A stretch of 64,000 bases of DNA from Anatilimnocola floriformis (GCF_024256385.1 NZ_JAMLFW010000002.1:744001-808000), one strand, 5' to 3'; positions 1-9,070 are shown, counted from the stretch's first letter. Notes: a model not told the origin generated them from the sequence alone. Numbers and translations are program-made.

Positions 1-1168
1 GGATCCGCGCAAACGGTGCGCCGCTCAAAATGTGATGGCCCAGCGTGCCATACGACTGATGGCCGACGAAGAGAATCGTGTTGGCTGGATTGCTGATGTT
101 TTGCCGGAGGTGATGCTTGATCCGGCCGGCGTTGCACATGCCGGCGCTTGCCATGATGACGCAGGGCTCGCGCACTTCGTTGATCTTTTTCGACTCTGCC
201 GTTGAGCGTACCATGGTGAGCCCGGGAAAACGGAGCGGCGGCTCGGGGCCGGTGATGAGGGCCCGCATCTCGTCGTCGTAGTACTCGCGGAACCGCTCGA
301 AGACGGCCGTCACATCGACGGCCATCGGGCTGTCCATGAAGACCTTGATGTTCGGAATGCGGTTCGCGCGGACGAGTCGCGCGAAGTGATACATCAGCTC
401 TTGAGCGCGCTCGAGAGCAAACGTGGGGATGATCACCTTGCCGCCGCGCCCGATCGTGGTGTTGATCACGTCGGCGAGTTGCGATTCAACATCGCCGGCA
501 TCCGGATGCAACCGATCGCCGTAGGTGGTTTCCATCACCAGGTAATCGGCTTGTACGAGGAGCGTGGGATCTTGAATGATCGGCTTGTTCCACTGGCCGA
601 TGTCGCCCGAGAAAACGAGCCGCTTCATCTGGCCGTTCTCGGTCACTTCGAGCGTAATCATCGCCGAGCCGAGAATGTGCCCCGCGTCGTGAAAGATCGC
701 GCGCACGTTGGGAAAGATCTGCTGCGGCTGGTTGTAATGCACCTCGCGAAACAACGGCACGCAGCGATCGACGTCTTCATCGACATACAACGGCTCCGGC
801 GCAAACCGGCCGCGTCGGTTTTCGCGGGCGTGCCGCTTCTTTTTGTAGTCGGCATCTTCGGTTTGAATTTTCGCCGCATCGCGGAGCATGATTTCGACGA
901 GTGCAGCCGTCGGACGCGTGCAGTGGATCGGCCCGGCAAAGCCCTCGCGCACAAAGCGCGGAATCAAACCGCTGTGATCGATGTGCACGTGCGTCAGCAA
1001 CATCGCATCGACCCGCTCGGCAGGAATCGGACACGGGTCCCAATTGCGATCTTGAAACTGCCGCTCCTGAAAGAGCCCGCAATCGATCAACAGCTCTCGC
1101 CCCTCGGTCTCCAGACAATAACGACTGCCCGTGACCTGGCGATTGGCTCCGAGGAAGTGGAGTTTCAT
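1..1168 (-). CDS. Metallo-beta-lactamase / beta-CASP RNA exonuclease-type protein (3' end outside window)
   Basis: The minus-strand frame is open from an ATG at 1168 to the left edge, so about 389 residues are visible and the C-terminus is missing. The zinc-binding signature HVHIDHSG sits at residues 60-67, followed by a GDIG and ETTYGDR region and then the beta-CASP part beginning IPTFALERAQELMYH. This order is that of the YSH1/CPSF-73-like MBL-fold proteins, which in bacteria act as RNA exonucleases or endonucleases in the cytoplasm. The start was chosen because the N-terminal MKLHFLGANRQVTGS is the usual first strand of the fold. The family call is firm; the RNA substrate is inferred from the family. 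It runs divergently from the small gene at 1287. Confidence 0.88.
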   Translation of the reverse strand, partial: MKLHFLGANRQVTGSRYCLETEGRELLIDCGLFQERQFQDRNWDPCPIPAERVDAMLLTHVHIDHSGLIPRFVREGFAGPIHCTRPTAALVEIMLRDAAKIQTEDADYKKKRHARENRRGRFAPEPLYVDEDVDRCVPLFREVHYNQPQQIFPNVRAIFHDAGHILGSAMITLEVTENGQMKRLVFSGDIGQWNKPIIQDPTLLVQADYLVMETTYGDRLHPDAGDVESQLADVINTTIGRGGKVIIPTFALERAQELMYHFARLVRANRIPNIKVFMDSPMAVDVTAVFERFREYYDDEMRALITGPEPPLRFPGLTMVRSTAESKKINEVREPCVIMASAGMCNAGRIKHHLRQNISNPANTILFVGHQSYGTLGHHILSGAPFARI

Positions 1169-1286
1169 TTGAATGCAGAAGGGAGAAGGCAGAATGCAGA
1201 AATGAAGAGGCAAATGGGATTAGAGGGTGCGGGTGGGGCGGCGTCTATTGGGTAAGATTGTTGTCACCCAACCACAAGGAGGCTCT

Positions 1287-1508
1287 ATGGGCTATTCAGC
1301 AAATGTGGAGATTCGACTCGAGGTCGAGGGCGTGATCCTCGACGTAGCGCAAGTAGGGCGAGATTCGCTGATCCTCCGCGAACCCTATGAATCTCCCATA
1401 ACTGCCGGCGCTCGCGTGGTCATCACGGTTGACGGTCGAGAACATATACATCCCATCTTTCTGCATCAAGGAATCAGCAAGGATTCGCGCGAAGTAAACT
1501 TCTGCTGA
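1287..1508 (+). CDS. Small hypothetical protein (73 aa)
   Basis: An ATG at 1287 is preceded by a very good ribosome binding site, AAGGAGG at 1276-1282, which supports a real gene and decides the start against the GTG or other starts further upstream. The product is a 73-residue mostly beta-type polypeptide with alternating hydrophobic residues (VEIRLEVEGVILDVAQVG), no signal peptide and no membrane segment. I do not recognise the family. It sits alone between the divergent MBL gene and the polysaccharide block. Confidence 0.65.
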   Translation: MGYSANVEIRLEVEGVILDVAQVGRDSLILREPYESPITAGARVVITVDGREHIHPIFLHQGISKDSREVNFC

Positions 1509-1642
1509 ACGCCGGTCCTTGAGCCCTTTTTCCTTGCGGCTTTCCGTTTGTAACGATCTTGCGGCTTCTCCGCCTCTCGGCGGATTGGCGGGAGGGATTA
1601 GACTGAAGGTTTAGTCCCAAGCTCCGTTCGCAGCGCCGCCGC

Positions 1643-2989
1643 ATGTCCACTGGCCCATCCATATCCGCCAAGCCCACACCGCTGGGGCAATTGTGGTGGC
1701 TCAACCCTTCGTGGGTGTTTGGGATGGGAACGGTCGGCACGTTCTTTCTCGCACTCATGCTGTCGAATAAGGCGTACGACCTTTACGAGTCGCCGAAGTA
1801 TTTGAAGTTTGAGCATGTCTGGATCCCGCTCACGGCCTGGCTGGCGCTGGAGATCGGCCGGCGGATCGGCAGCAGTTGGCAACGGGGACGCGGCGACACC
1901 GGTGAGGGGATCATCGAAGATGTGAACTGGTGGTTCTTTGCGACGTTCAGCTTGACGCTGGCGGCCTGTTCGCTGCTCGTGCTGAACGGCTTGCGGAATG
2001 GCTTGTCGCTGGGGGTGATCAAAGAGAACCTGCTTTCAGCACCTGAAGATGTGTCGAAGGAACTCGTCGGCGAAGTGGTGGTCTACATTCCCGGCGTGAC
2101 GACGGCCACGCAGTTCGGCATCATTTGCGTGCTGCTCGGACTGTGGCTCGATCACTATGGCCGAAAGTATGTGCGCAAATACATTGCCGTGATCGTCGGC
2201 TTGGCCGTCATGCGGGCACTACTATTTCATGAACGCTTGGCGCTGATCGAAGTCATGCTGCCGATGGGGCTGATGATTTTGCGATTTGCCTGGCTGTCGC
2301 GCCCGCTCAGTCCGAATATGAAACTATTGTTTCGCGTCGGCCCCGTCGTGGGGCTGATTTCGATGATGCTGTTCTTCGGCACGTTCGAATACTTCCGCAG
2401 TTGGAAGCATTATCGAAATCAGTTCGACTCAATCGCGGAGTTCACGGTCTGGCGGCTCGGCGGCTATTACAGCACGAGCGTGAACAACGGCGCACTCGGC
2501 TGGGAACGGCAGGGACAACGGCCGTTGCCGTTTGCGACTCTCAATGCCCTGTGGGAATTTCCGCTCGTTGAAAAATCGCCCTACTCGTACGAAGAGCTGA
2601 CTGGGCTCAACCCACCGAAGTCGCACGAGCTGATGCTGAAGCAGTATGGCAACTACGAATACAACAGCCTGGGTGGCCTGTTTGAACCACTGCGAGATTG
2701 GGGCGTGATCGGCTCGATTTTCTGGTGGGTCGGATTCGGCGCCGTGCTCGGCTGGGCTCATCGTGGTTACTTAGAAGGTTCGCTCATCGGCCTGCTGCTG
2801 TATCCGATTTGCTTCACGAGTTTGCTCGAGATGCCGCGGTTCATTTACTTGTCGCATCCCCGCGCGCTGGCCGCGCTGCTGGTCATCGTTTGGCTCGGTT
2901 GGCGGTTGCTGATGAAGGCCCGTCGCGAGCGCCGATTGGAACCGCAATTCTCAAATGTTCCGGCCACTTTCCCCGAAGCGCGAGGTTAA
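1643..2989 (+). CDS. Polytopic membrane protein, probable exopolysaccharide polymerase-type
   Basis: The 448-residue product has about ten hydrophobic segments spread over its length (for example residues 25-42, 95-115, 160-180, 190-205 and two near the C-terminus) with a large polar loop in the middle around residues 260-345 that contains many Tyr, Gly and Pro residues. The topology with one large external loop is that of O-antigen/exopolysaccharide polymerases (Wzy- or EpsG-like). The next two genes, two and 37 bases downstream, are glycosyltransferases, which fits a polysaccharide operon. The assignment rests on topology and context, not on a motif I can name; a generic hypothetical membrane protein remains possible. 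Confidence 0.6.
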   Translation: MSTGPSISAKPTPLGQLWWLNPSWVFGMGTVGTFFLALMLSNKAYDLYESPKYLKFEHVWIPLTAWLALEIGRRIGSSWQRGRGDTGEGIIEDVNWWFFATFSLTLAACSLLVLNGLRNGLSLGVIKENLLSAPEDVSKELVGEVVVYIPGVTTATQFGIICVLLGLWLDHYGRKYVRKYIAVIVGLAVMRALLFHERLALIEVMLPMGLMILRFAWLSRPLSPNMKLLFRVGPVVGLISMMLFFGTFEYFRSWKHYRNQFDSIAEFTVWRLGGYYSTSVNNGALGWERQGQRPLPFATLNALWEFPLVEKSPYSYEELTGLNPPKSHELMLKQYGNYEYNSLGGLFEPLRDWGVIGSIFWWVGFGAVLGWAHRGYLEGSLIGLLLYPICFTSLLEMPRFIYLSHPRALAALLVIVWLGWRLLMKARRERRLEPQFSNVPATFPEARG

Positions 2990-2991
2990 GC

Positions 2992-4005
2992 ATGTTGCCT
3001 TGCGTCAATGGCCGCTATCAGCTGCAACGAGTCACCGGCATTCAGCGTTACGCGCAGGAGATCGTCTCGCGCTGGGAACCCGTGCCGATCCTGAAACCAG
3101 CGAAAGGCGGCAAAGGTGCCGGCGGCCATTTGTGGGAACAACTCCGCCTGCCGATGCTGACGCGCGGGCCGCTGTTCTCGCCTAGCACGACCGGACCACT
3201 CGCTGTGCGACGACAAGTCGTGACAATTCACGATACCGCTTTCGTCGATCAGGCCGAGTGTTTTTCCAAGATGTTTGCGGCCTGGTATCAATGGCTCGTG
3301 CCGCGTCTGGCTCGCCGTGTGGAGCGGATCATCACTGTTTCGGAATTTTCGAAGCAGCGAATTATTGATGTCTGCCGCGTGCCGGAAGAGAAGGTCGAAG
3401 TCATCCTCAGCGGCGTCGGCCCGCAGTTTCAACCGCAATCGGCCGAGATGCTGCAACGAGCGCGCAAAGAATTGAAACTGCCAGAGCGCTATGTCCTCTG
3501 CGTTTGTTCGCTCGAACCGCGGAAGAACTTGCGTCGCTTACTCGAAGCCTGGAACAAGATGCCGGCGCGACCGGCCAATTTGCATTTGGTGCTCGCCGGC
3601 GCGAAAGGAAACGTCTTTCACGATCTGGAATTTGACGCCGCACCAGCCAACGTGCAGCTCGCCGGCTACGTCACCGATGACTTGCTGCCGGCGCTCTATG
3701 CCGGGGCGGAGTTCTTTGCTTTTCCGTCGCTATACGAGGGCTTCGGCCTGCCGGTGCTCGAAGCGATGGCGAGTGGCACGCCGGTGGTCTGCAGCAATAG
3801 CACGTCGTTGCCTGAAGTGGCCGGCGATGCTGCGGTGCTGGTCGATCCAATGCACATCGAAAGCATCGCAGCGGGACTGCAACAACTGGCCGATGACTCG
3901 ACGTTGCGGGCAAAGTTGCGCGAGCGGGGATTGGCTCGCGCCCAGAATTTTCGTTGGGAAACGGCAGCCAAGCAAACCTGGGATGTGCTGGCCGCTGTTA
4001 ATTGA
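2992..4005 (+). CDS. Glycosyltransferase, GT4-like (GT-B fold)
   Basis: The 337-residue product has the C-terminal Rossmann half typical of GT4 enzymes: the sugar-nucleotide site around residues 240-275 reads FPSLYEGFGLPVLEAMASG, with the paired glutamates that contact the donor. The N-terminal half contains GIQRYAQEI, which resembles the acceptor side of retaining transferases. It would add a sugar to a lipid-linked or growing polysaccharide at the inner face of the membrane. The ATG at 2992 lies two bases after the preceding stop; the same frame stays open upstream inside the previous gene, but translation there would be in a shadow frame, so the later start is used. Confidence 0.88.
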   Translation: MLPCVNGRYQLQRVTGIQRYAQEIVSRWEPVPILKPAKGGKGAGGHLWEQLRLPMLTRGPLFSPSTTGPLAVRRQVVTIHDTAFVDQAECFSKMFAAWYQWLVPRLARRVERIITVSEFSKQRIIDVCRVPEEKVEVILSGVGPQFQPQSAEMLQRARKELKLPERYVLCVCSLEPRKNLRRLLEAWNKMPARPANLHLVLAGAKGNVFHDLEFDAAPANVQLAGYVTDDLLPALYAGAEFFAFPSLYEGFGLPVLEAMASGTPVVCSNSTSLPEVAGDAAVLVDPMHIESIAAGLQQLADDSTLRAKLRERGLARAQNFRWETAAKQTWDVLAAVN

Positions 4006-4026
4006 GTTTGTTTGAATCGAAACCGT

Positions 4027-5196
4027 ATGACGACTATCGAACCACGCATCGCCCTCGTTCACGACTGGCTGGTCTCTCCAGGCGGCGCAGAAAAGGTGTT
4101 GCTGGAAATGCATCGCCTCTATCCCGAAGCGCCGATCTACACGGCGGCTTACACTCCCGAAAAATTTCCCGAGTTCGCCGACGCCGATGTGCGACCGAGC
4201 TGGCTCAACCGCATCGGCCTCGCCAAGACAAAGCATCAACTCTTTCCGCTCGCGCGGGCTTGGACCTTTCGGAGTTTGAACCTGTCGCAATACGACATCG
4301 TTCTCTCGTCGTGCAGTGCGGAATCGAAATACGTCCGCACCGGGCCTCGGACGATGCACATCTGCTATTGCCACACGCCGGTGCGCTACTACTGGAGCGA
4401 TTACGAGTGGTACAAAAACAATCCTCCGTTCGGCCGCCTCAATTGGCTAGTGAAAGGCTTGCTGCCGCTGATGATCGGTGGGCTGCGGAAGATTGACTAT
4501 CGCGGCGCGCAAGGCGTTGATCGCTTCGTTGCGAATTCAAATTACGTCGCTGCGCGGATCGAGAAGTATTACGACAAAGACTCGACAACCATTTATCCGC
4601 CGGTGAATGTCGAACAGTATCCGCTCTCGCGCGAGCGTGACGATTACTATCTGATCGTTGGCCGGCAAGTCGCTTACAAACGGCTCGACCTCGCGGTCGA
4701 TGCCTTCAACGAACTCGGTTTGCCACTCAAGGTTGCCGGCACGGGCGAAGAGATTGCCAAGCACCGCCCGCGGGCGAAATCGAATATCGAGTTTCTCGGT
4801 CGTGTGCCCGATGAAGCACTGCCACAACTCTACGGCCGTGCGAAGGCGTTTGTCTTTCCCGCCGAAGAAGACTTCGGCATCGTGCCGGTCGAAGCCATGG
4901 CCAACGGCACGCCGGTGATTGCCTTCGGTGTCGGCGGTGCTAAAGAGACCGTTGTCGAAGGTGAAACCGGCACGTTCTTTCAAGAACGAACCGGCGCGTC
5001 GCTGGCCGCTGCCGTGCGGAAGTTCAACACGATGACGTTCGATCCCGAAGTCATTCGCGCGCGGGCCGAACGCTTCAGCCAGGAAGTGTTTCACCGCGAG
5101 CTGGGCCGCTTTGTGAAAGAACAATGGGCCGAATTTCACGGCCTCGGCGGCGAGTCGAACGCCGGCGCGGTTTGCGTGGCAGCGCAGACTTCGTAG
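4027..5196 (+). CDS. Glycosyltransferase, GT4 family
   Basis: A 389-residue GT-B transferase. The N-terminal part has RIALVHDWLVSPGGAEKVL, the usual first beta-strand and glycine turn, and HICYCHTPVRYYW in the middle. The C-terminal donor-binding half reads FPAEEDFGIVPVEAMANGTPV with both conserved acidic residues. It is typical of the mannosyl/rhamnosyl-type transferases in exopolysaccharide clusters. An in-frame TTG at 4012 would add five residues; the ATG at 4027 is preferred. It is the third gene of the same-strand polysaccharide group, 21 bases after the previous gene. The specific sugar cannot be read from sequence. Confidence 0.9.
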   Translation: MTTIEPRIALVHDWLVSPGGAEKVLLEMHRLYPEAPIYTAAYTPEKFPEFADADVRPSWLNRIGLAKTKHQLFPLARAWTFRSLNLSQYDIVLSSCSAESKYVRTGPRTMHICYCHTPVRYYWSDYEWYKNNPPFGRLNWLVKGLLPLMIGGLRKIDYRGAQGVDRFVANSNYVAARIEKYYDKDSTTIYPPVNVEQYPLSRERDDYYLIVGRQVAYKRLDLAVDAFNELGLPLKVAGTGEEIAKHRPRAKSNIEFLGRVPDEALPQLYGRAKAFVFPAEEDFGIVPVEAMANGTPVIAFGVGGAKETVVEGETGTFFQERTGASLAAAVRKFNTMTFDPEVIRARAERFSQEVFHRELGRFVKEQWAEFHGLGGESNAGAVCVAAQTS

Positions 5197-5201
5197 GATG
5201 A

Positions 5202-5332
5202 AGTCGTCGATCGCTCCGCGATCGATGAATGGAGGCAACTGGCAGCACGCGCTACCGGTTCACCTCAACTCGTCACCGGCAACGAACTTCGTTTCTGCGT
5301 CGATTCATCGACCGCAGAGCGTTCGACGACTA
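5202..5332. repeat. Paired REP hairpins in inverted orientation (REPIN-like)
   Basis: The left copy at 5202-5229 reads AGTCGT, then the hairpin CGATCGC-TCC-GCGATCG, then ATGAA. The right copy at 5304-5332, read on the minus strand, has TAGTCGT, hairpin CGAACGC-TCT-GCGGTCG and ATGAA. The two are inverted and fill the space between the glycosyltransferase stop at 5196 and the next gene's ATG at 5333. An upstream ATG at 5198 is in frame with that next gene, but its extra 45 codons would be translated from the repeat, so it is not used as the start. Confidence 0.85.
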
Positions 5333-8179
5333 ATGATCTCCCTGCCCCTCAGCATTCGATATCGCGAACAGCCGCAGCACGCTGCCGTGGCGTGGCTCGT
5401 GCCGGGAGATGATCTTGGGCTCTGGATGGAAGAATGGCTGCGCTGGAACCTACCGCAGGCTGATTGGCGAATTGCGGTGCTGCCGGGGTGGGGCGCGCTG
5501 ACGATCTTGCCCGCAGGACAAAAGCCCGTCGTCGCCCCGCGGGCGATTCCCTTCGGCCGTGCCGGCTCGCGCTGGTATCTGCCGTTACATGCAGAGTTAT
5601 TGCCAGCGGCGACGAAGGAAGAACTCGAATCGCTATTGCCTAGCGATCTCGCGGCTGCGGTTTTTCATCCGGCACGCGGCCTACTGACGATCGAGCCCGG
5701 CGAGCTGCGCGGCATCGAACATTTGCTATTGCCGCCGATGTTTTCGGCGCAGGATTGGACCCGGGCGCAACCCGGCGAGGCACTCAACGATCGTCTGCTC
5801 AGCGTGCAGCCCAATTCGTTGCCGTCGCTCGCCGAAGTGCTGCAGCAGGGCCGCGACGACATCGGTTCGCAGGGAGACCAAATCAACGAACTGCCGCCGC
5901 GGCCGAATGAACCGGGCAACGGCTTGCTCGATCAAATGAAGCGGGGCATGTCGCAGGTGGGCCTTAGAGCCCTGGGCGGAATGGCCGGGATGATTGGTGC
6001 CGCGATGTCGTACTTGCCGGGACTCGGCAGCGGTGTTGCACCCGCTGGCGGTTCGCGCGGCAGTGCTGGATCTGGCGGCGGTGCGGCGGGGCCCGGTTGG
6101 CTCGATTCGCTCTCGAAGTGGGTGACCAAGCGTCTCGGCGCGATCTCGCAGCAACTCGAGGATCAGCGGAACAAAGAGATTCAACGGCTGATGCATTTGC
6201 TGCAGAACAATCCCGATGAAGGGCTGAAGTTTGCGATTCCCTTTAGCAGCAGCGAACATCGGGGCGTAGCACCACCGAGCGGCTCGCTTGGTTCGCGCGA
6301 AGTGAACTTCAATTTGAATCGCATCGGCGGTGGTGGGCCGGCCGATCATTGGAACTTGTCGCCGCAGTATCAACTGCAACTGGCCCAGCGATATCGCGAG
6401 CTCGCCAATCGCGAATTGCAACTCGGTCGACATCGGCGGGCTGCTTACATTTTCGCGGAACTGCTTGGCGATTTTCTCGCGGCAGCTTCGGCCCTTGCCG
6501 CCGGCGAGCATTGGCGCGAAGCGGCGGTGCTGTATCGCGATCGTTTGAATCAGCCAAAGAAAGCTGCGGAATGTCTCGAGCGCGGCGGTTTGTTGCACGA
6601 AGCCATTGCGCTGTACGAACCGCTGCGCGAGTTCGAAAAGATCGGCGATCTTTATCTGCGGTTGGAGCAAAAAGAAGAAGCGATCACGGCCTGGCGGCAA
6701 GCAGCGCAGGCAGCCGAGGGAAATCGCGAATACTTCAAAGCGGCACACTTGTTCGAAAACAAAATCGGCCTGCCGCAGGAAGCCGAACAGGTGTTGCAGC
6801 GGAGTTGGCACAGCGGCCATCAGCTGCGCGAGAGTCTCGAGAAACTGTTCGAATTGTATCTTCGTCAGCAATGGCACGACCGTGCGCACCAGCGGATTGC
6901 GCAGCTCCGAGATACGTACAGTATCGTTACGATCGGCGTCGTCAACTGCGAGGCCCTCGCGACCGTCGCCCGCAATTATCCCGATCAGCAAGTCGCCGAT
7001 TACGCCGCTGATACTGCGCGGCTCATCATCGGCACGCACTTGCCGCAAGCTGATAAGCCCGCGCGGACACGGTTGGTCACTTCCTTGCAACAGCTGGTCC
7101 CTGGCGATCAATTGCTGACGCACGATGGCCAGCGGTATTTGCGCGAGCGCGATGTCGCTCAGTCCGCCAAAGCACAGGCTCCGGCGAAAGCACAGCCGAA
7201 GAAAACTGATATCTCGCGCAAAGACCGCCCGGTCCGACTCGTTCGCGAGTTTCAGCAGGATAAGCAAATTGCCTGGGAGGCTGCTGCCGCCGCGGGAAGT
7301 TATTTCTGGGCCATTGGTAACGACAAGGGCGTGATTGTGATTGCGGCCGTCTGTTGGCAAGGCAGAGTGCAGCGCAAGTGGATCAACCCGCGAGGCGTGA
7401 TTGAAGCCGCTCACATCGCCGCCGATCCGCAGGGCCACGGGCCGCTGTTGATTGCGACCGGCTTTGGCCAGCAGGAAGCGTCGTTCGAAATGCACTCGCC
7501 GCAAGGCATCACGCAAGCAGTGCTGTTCGAAGGTGCGCAAGGAGCAGCGGATGCAACGCGCTTCACGCGCGTCAGCGTCTGTTATGCGCTCGGCCGGGCG
7601 TTCTTCATCGAGCGCGATGCAGCCACGGGTTATCTGGTGGCCAACGGGCGAATGATCGGCGCGAAGCAAACGCTCGGTGAGATCGTCACTACGTTCGACG
7701 TTTGCGAAGCCGATCCGGACAACGCGATTTTGCCTACGCACGGTAGGAACGATTTGCTGGCCATCGGTTATCAACAAGTGCTGCGACTGATTCGCGGCCC
7801 GGAAGAAATCGAAGAACTCGAGTTCAGCGGCCCGATCCGCCAGATCGCCGGTTCGGCCCCCTTCACACGCACGCGGCTGGCCGTCGTTACCGACAACGGC
7901 ACATTTGTCGTTTGGCTGCAGGGGCGCGAGGCCTCGGCCCCCATCGGCTGCGGCTACGATCTGCAGCAGCCCGTTGCCTGCTTCACACTCGGCGGCCATC
8001 TGGTCCTCGCTGGCGTCAATGGCGGCGAAGTTTACGAGACGTCGAATGTAGGTTTGAAGCTTTGCCACACGTTCGCCAATTTTGGTTTCGCGCCGATTGC
8101 CGTGCTGCCTACCGATGAACCGAATGAGTTTGCCGTGGTGGGGCCGAATGGAGCTGTTCGTATCTACGCGATTGGATAA
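5333..8179 (+). CDS. TPR and beta-propeller protein, bpX-like (MoxR-vWA-beta-propeller type)
   Basis: The 948-residue product has three visible parts. Residues 1-180 are a compact alpha/beta domain (start MISLPLSIRYREQP) that ends VFHPARGLLTIEPGELRG. A Gly/Ala-rich linker follows. Residues 340-600 are helical TPR-like units rich in Ala, Leu and Tyr (YRELANRELQLGRHRRAA and following). Residues 640-948 look like blades of a beta-propeller, with repeated Trp/Gly strands. This order resembles the bpX-type proteins of the MoxR-vWA-beta-propeller ternary systems, in which an AAA ATPase, a vWA protein and such scaffold proteins occur together. No MoxR or vWA gene is in this window, so the call is tentative. 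The stop codon abuts a REP at 8178. Confidence 0.5.
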   Translation: MISLPLSIRYREQPQHAAVAWLVPGDDLGLWMEEWLRWNLPQADWRIAVLPGWGALTILPAGQKPVVAPRAIPFGRAGSRWYLPLHAELLPAATKEELESLLPSDLAAAVFHPARGLLTIEPGELRGIEHLLLPPMFSAQDWTRAQPGEALNDRLLSVQPNSLPSLAEVLQQGRDDIGSQGDQINELPPRPNEPGNGLLDQMKRGMSQVGLRALGGMAGMIGAAMSYLPGLGSGVAPAGGSRGSAGSGGGAAGPGWLDSLSKWVTKRLGAISQQLEDQRNKEIQRLMHLLQNNPDEGLKFAIPFSSSEHRGVAPPSGSLGSREVNFNLNRIGGGGPADHWNLSPQYQLQLAQRYRELANRELQLGRHRRAAYIFAELLGDFLAAASALAAGEHWREAAVLYRDRLNQPKKAAECLERGGLLHEAIALYEPLREFEKIGDLYLRLEQKEEAITAWRQAAQAAEGNREYFKAAHLFENKIGLPQEAEQVLQRSWHSGHQLRESLEKLFELYLRQQWHDRAHQRIAQLRDTYSIVTIGVVNCEALATVARNYPDQQVADYAADTARLIIGTHLPQADKPARTRLVTSLQQLVPGDQLLTHDGQRYLRERDVAQSAKAQAPAKAQPKKTDISRKDRPVRLVREFQQDKQIAWEAAAAAGSYFWAIGNDKGVIVIAAVCWQGRVQRKWINPRGVIEAAHIAADPQGHGPLLIATGFGQQEASFEMHSPQGITQAVLFEGAQGAADATRFTRVSVCYALGRAFFIERDAATGYLVANGRMIGAKQTLGEIVTTFDVCEADPDNAILPTHGRNDLLAIGYQQVLRLIRGPEEIEELEFSGPIRQIAGSAPFTRTRLAVVTDNGTFVVWLQGREASAPIGCGYDLQQPVACFTLGGHLVLAGVNGGEVYETSNVGLKLCHTFANFGFAPIAVLPTDEPNEFAVVGPNGAVRIYAIG

Positions 8180-8213
8180 CAGTCGCCTTTCACTCCGTGA
8201 AAGGACGCGTCTT
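8178..8213 (+). repeat. REP hairpin, left copy flanking RAYT gene 1
   Basis: The head ACAGTCG is followed by the perfect 8-bp hairpin CCTTTCAC-TCC-GTGAAAGG and the tail ACGCGTCTT. It starts on the stop codon (TAA at 8177-8179) of the preceding gene. The 36 bases are an exact inverted match to 9035-9070. Confidence 0.95.
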
Positions 8214-8310
8214 CTGAAGGTGGAATTGCATCAGACTGCGGCCTATCAGCGTTCAAGTGTGAATCAGAGAAAACCTGGATTTGCGATGGCAGGTTCCGTA
8301 AGCTGCAGCG

Positions 8311-8327
8311 GGTGAAAGGCGACTGTA
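8311..8327 (-). repeat. Truncated REP (half hairpin)
   Basis: Read on the minus strand this is ACAGTCG followed by the left stem arm CCTTTCAC; the loop and right arm are missing. It lies about 20 bases before the transposase start, facing the copy at 8178, and forms with it a REPIN-like pair. Confidence 0.8.
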
Positions 8328-8347
8328 GAGCAACGGTGAGGTGCGGC

Positions 8348-8998
8348 ATGCTCGGCGAGTGCTTTGATCCAAAAGCGAATTTGGAGATCTACAAACATTG
8401 CCGGCCCCATTGGTCGCAGAGTGGTACTGTCGTGTTTCTCACGTTTCGGACGGAAGACTCGATTCCACAAGAGGTGATCATGCGTTGGGAGCGTGAGAAA
8501 CAAGCTTGGCTGCGAGCGCGCGGACATCAGCAAGGCAAACATTGGTCTGAGGTAATTGAGACTTTGCCCGACAATGACAGGAATGACTTCTATCGCGAGT
8601 TCCGACGCACGCGCGAAGACTTTCTTGACACCTGTCAAGGCGATTGCCTCCTCAAGCAACCTGCCATCACGAAGATCGTCAGCGATTGTTTGCTCCATTT
8701 CGATGGAGTTCACTACCGAATGGGTGATTTTGTGGTCATGCCCAATCACGTCCATCTCCTTGCCGTGTTCGCGACGGCAGAAGCAATGGCTGATCAGTGC
8801 GATTCCTGGCTGAAGTTTTCGGCCACCAAAATCAACCGGTTGCTGAGCCGGAAAGGCAAGCTTTGGCAACAAGAGCCCTTCGATCATCTGGTGCGAAGTC
8901 CCGAGCAGTATGAATACCTGCGGAAATACATTGCCGACAACCCGACGAAGGCCGGCTTGAAGCTTGGCGAATATTTCTACCGCCGTTGGAACGGTTGA
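8348..8998 (+). CDS. REP-associated tyrosine transposase (TnpA_REP / Y1 HUH family)
   Basis: A 216-residue protein of the Y1 transposase superfamily. The HUH metal site is visible as VVMPNHVHLL around residue 130, and the C-terminal helix EYLRKYIADNPTKAGL carries the candidate catalytic tyrosines. FDHLVRSPEQYEYLRKY is the signature of the REP-associated subgroup, which cuts and joins single-stranded REP DNA and is normally a single-copy chromosomal gene rather than part of an insertion sequence. The in-frame GTG at 8312 would translate the REP half-copy, so the ATG at 8348 is chosen. The gene is framed by matching REPs on both sides. Confidence 0.93.
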   Translation: MLGECFDPKANLEIYKHCRPHWSQSGTVVFLTFRTEDSIPQEVIMRWEREKQAWLRARGHQQGKHWSEVIETLPDNDRNDFYREFRRTREDFLDTCQGDCLLKQPAITKIVSDCLLHFDGVHYRMGDFVVMPNHVHLLAVFATAEAMADQCDSWLKFSATKINRLLSRKGKLWQQEPFDHLVRSPEQYEYLRKYIADNPTKAGLKLGEYFYRRWNG

Positions 8999-9034
8999 CT
9001 TGCCAAACAACCTTCCCACAGCTGTCACGGTCGA

Positions 9035-9070
9035 AAGACGCGTCCTTTCACGGAGTGAAAGGCGACTGTT
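9035..9070 (-). repeat. REP hairpin, right copy flanking RAYT gene 1
   Basis: Exact inverted copy of 8178-8213, with hairpin CCTTTCAC-TCC-GTGAAAGG on the minus strand. It lies 37 bases after the transposase stop. Confidence 0.95.

Larger units (their letters stand above)
8178..9070 (+). mobile_element. RAYT unit: REP - tyrosine transposase - REP
   Basis: An 893-bp unit in which a TnpA_REP gene is bounded by two perfect 36-bp inverted REP copies. Such an arrangement is typical of REP-associated tyrosine transposases, which are thought to process REP hairpins as single strands. No target-site duplication is visible, as expected for HUH enzymes. Confidence 0.8.

Noticed and set aside
1-6. The window begins with GGATCC
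   Set aside because: It lies in the middle of a coding frame and is explained by chance; no vector sequence is seen.
5198-5332. N-terminal extension of the bpX-like gene from an ATG at 5198
   Set aside because: The extra codons are REP sequence; the ATG at 5333 follows the repeat directly.
5726-8068. A 780-codon minus-strand frame
   Set aside because: It is antisense to the TPR/propeller gene, with Arg/Gln-rich nonsense composition and no motif.
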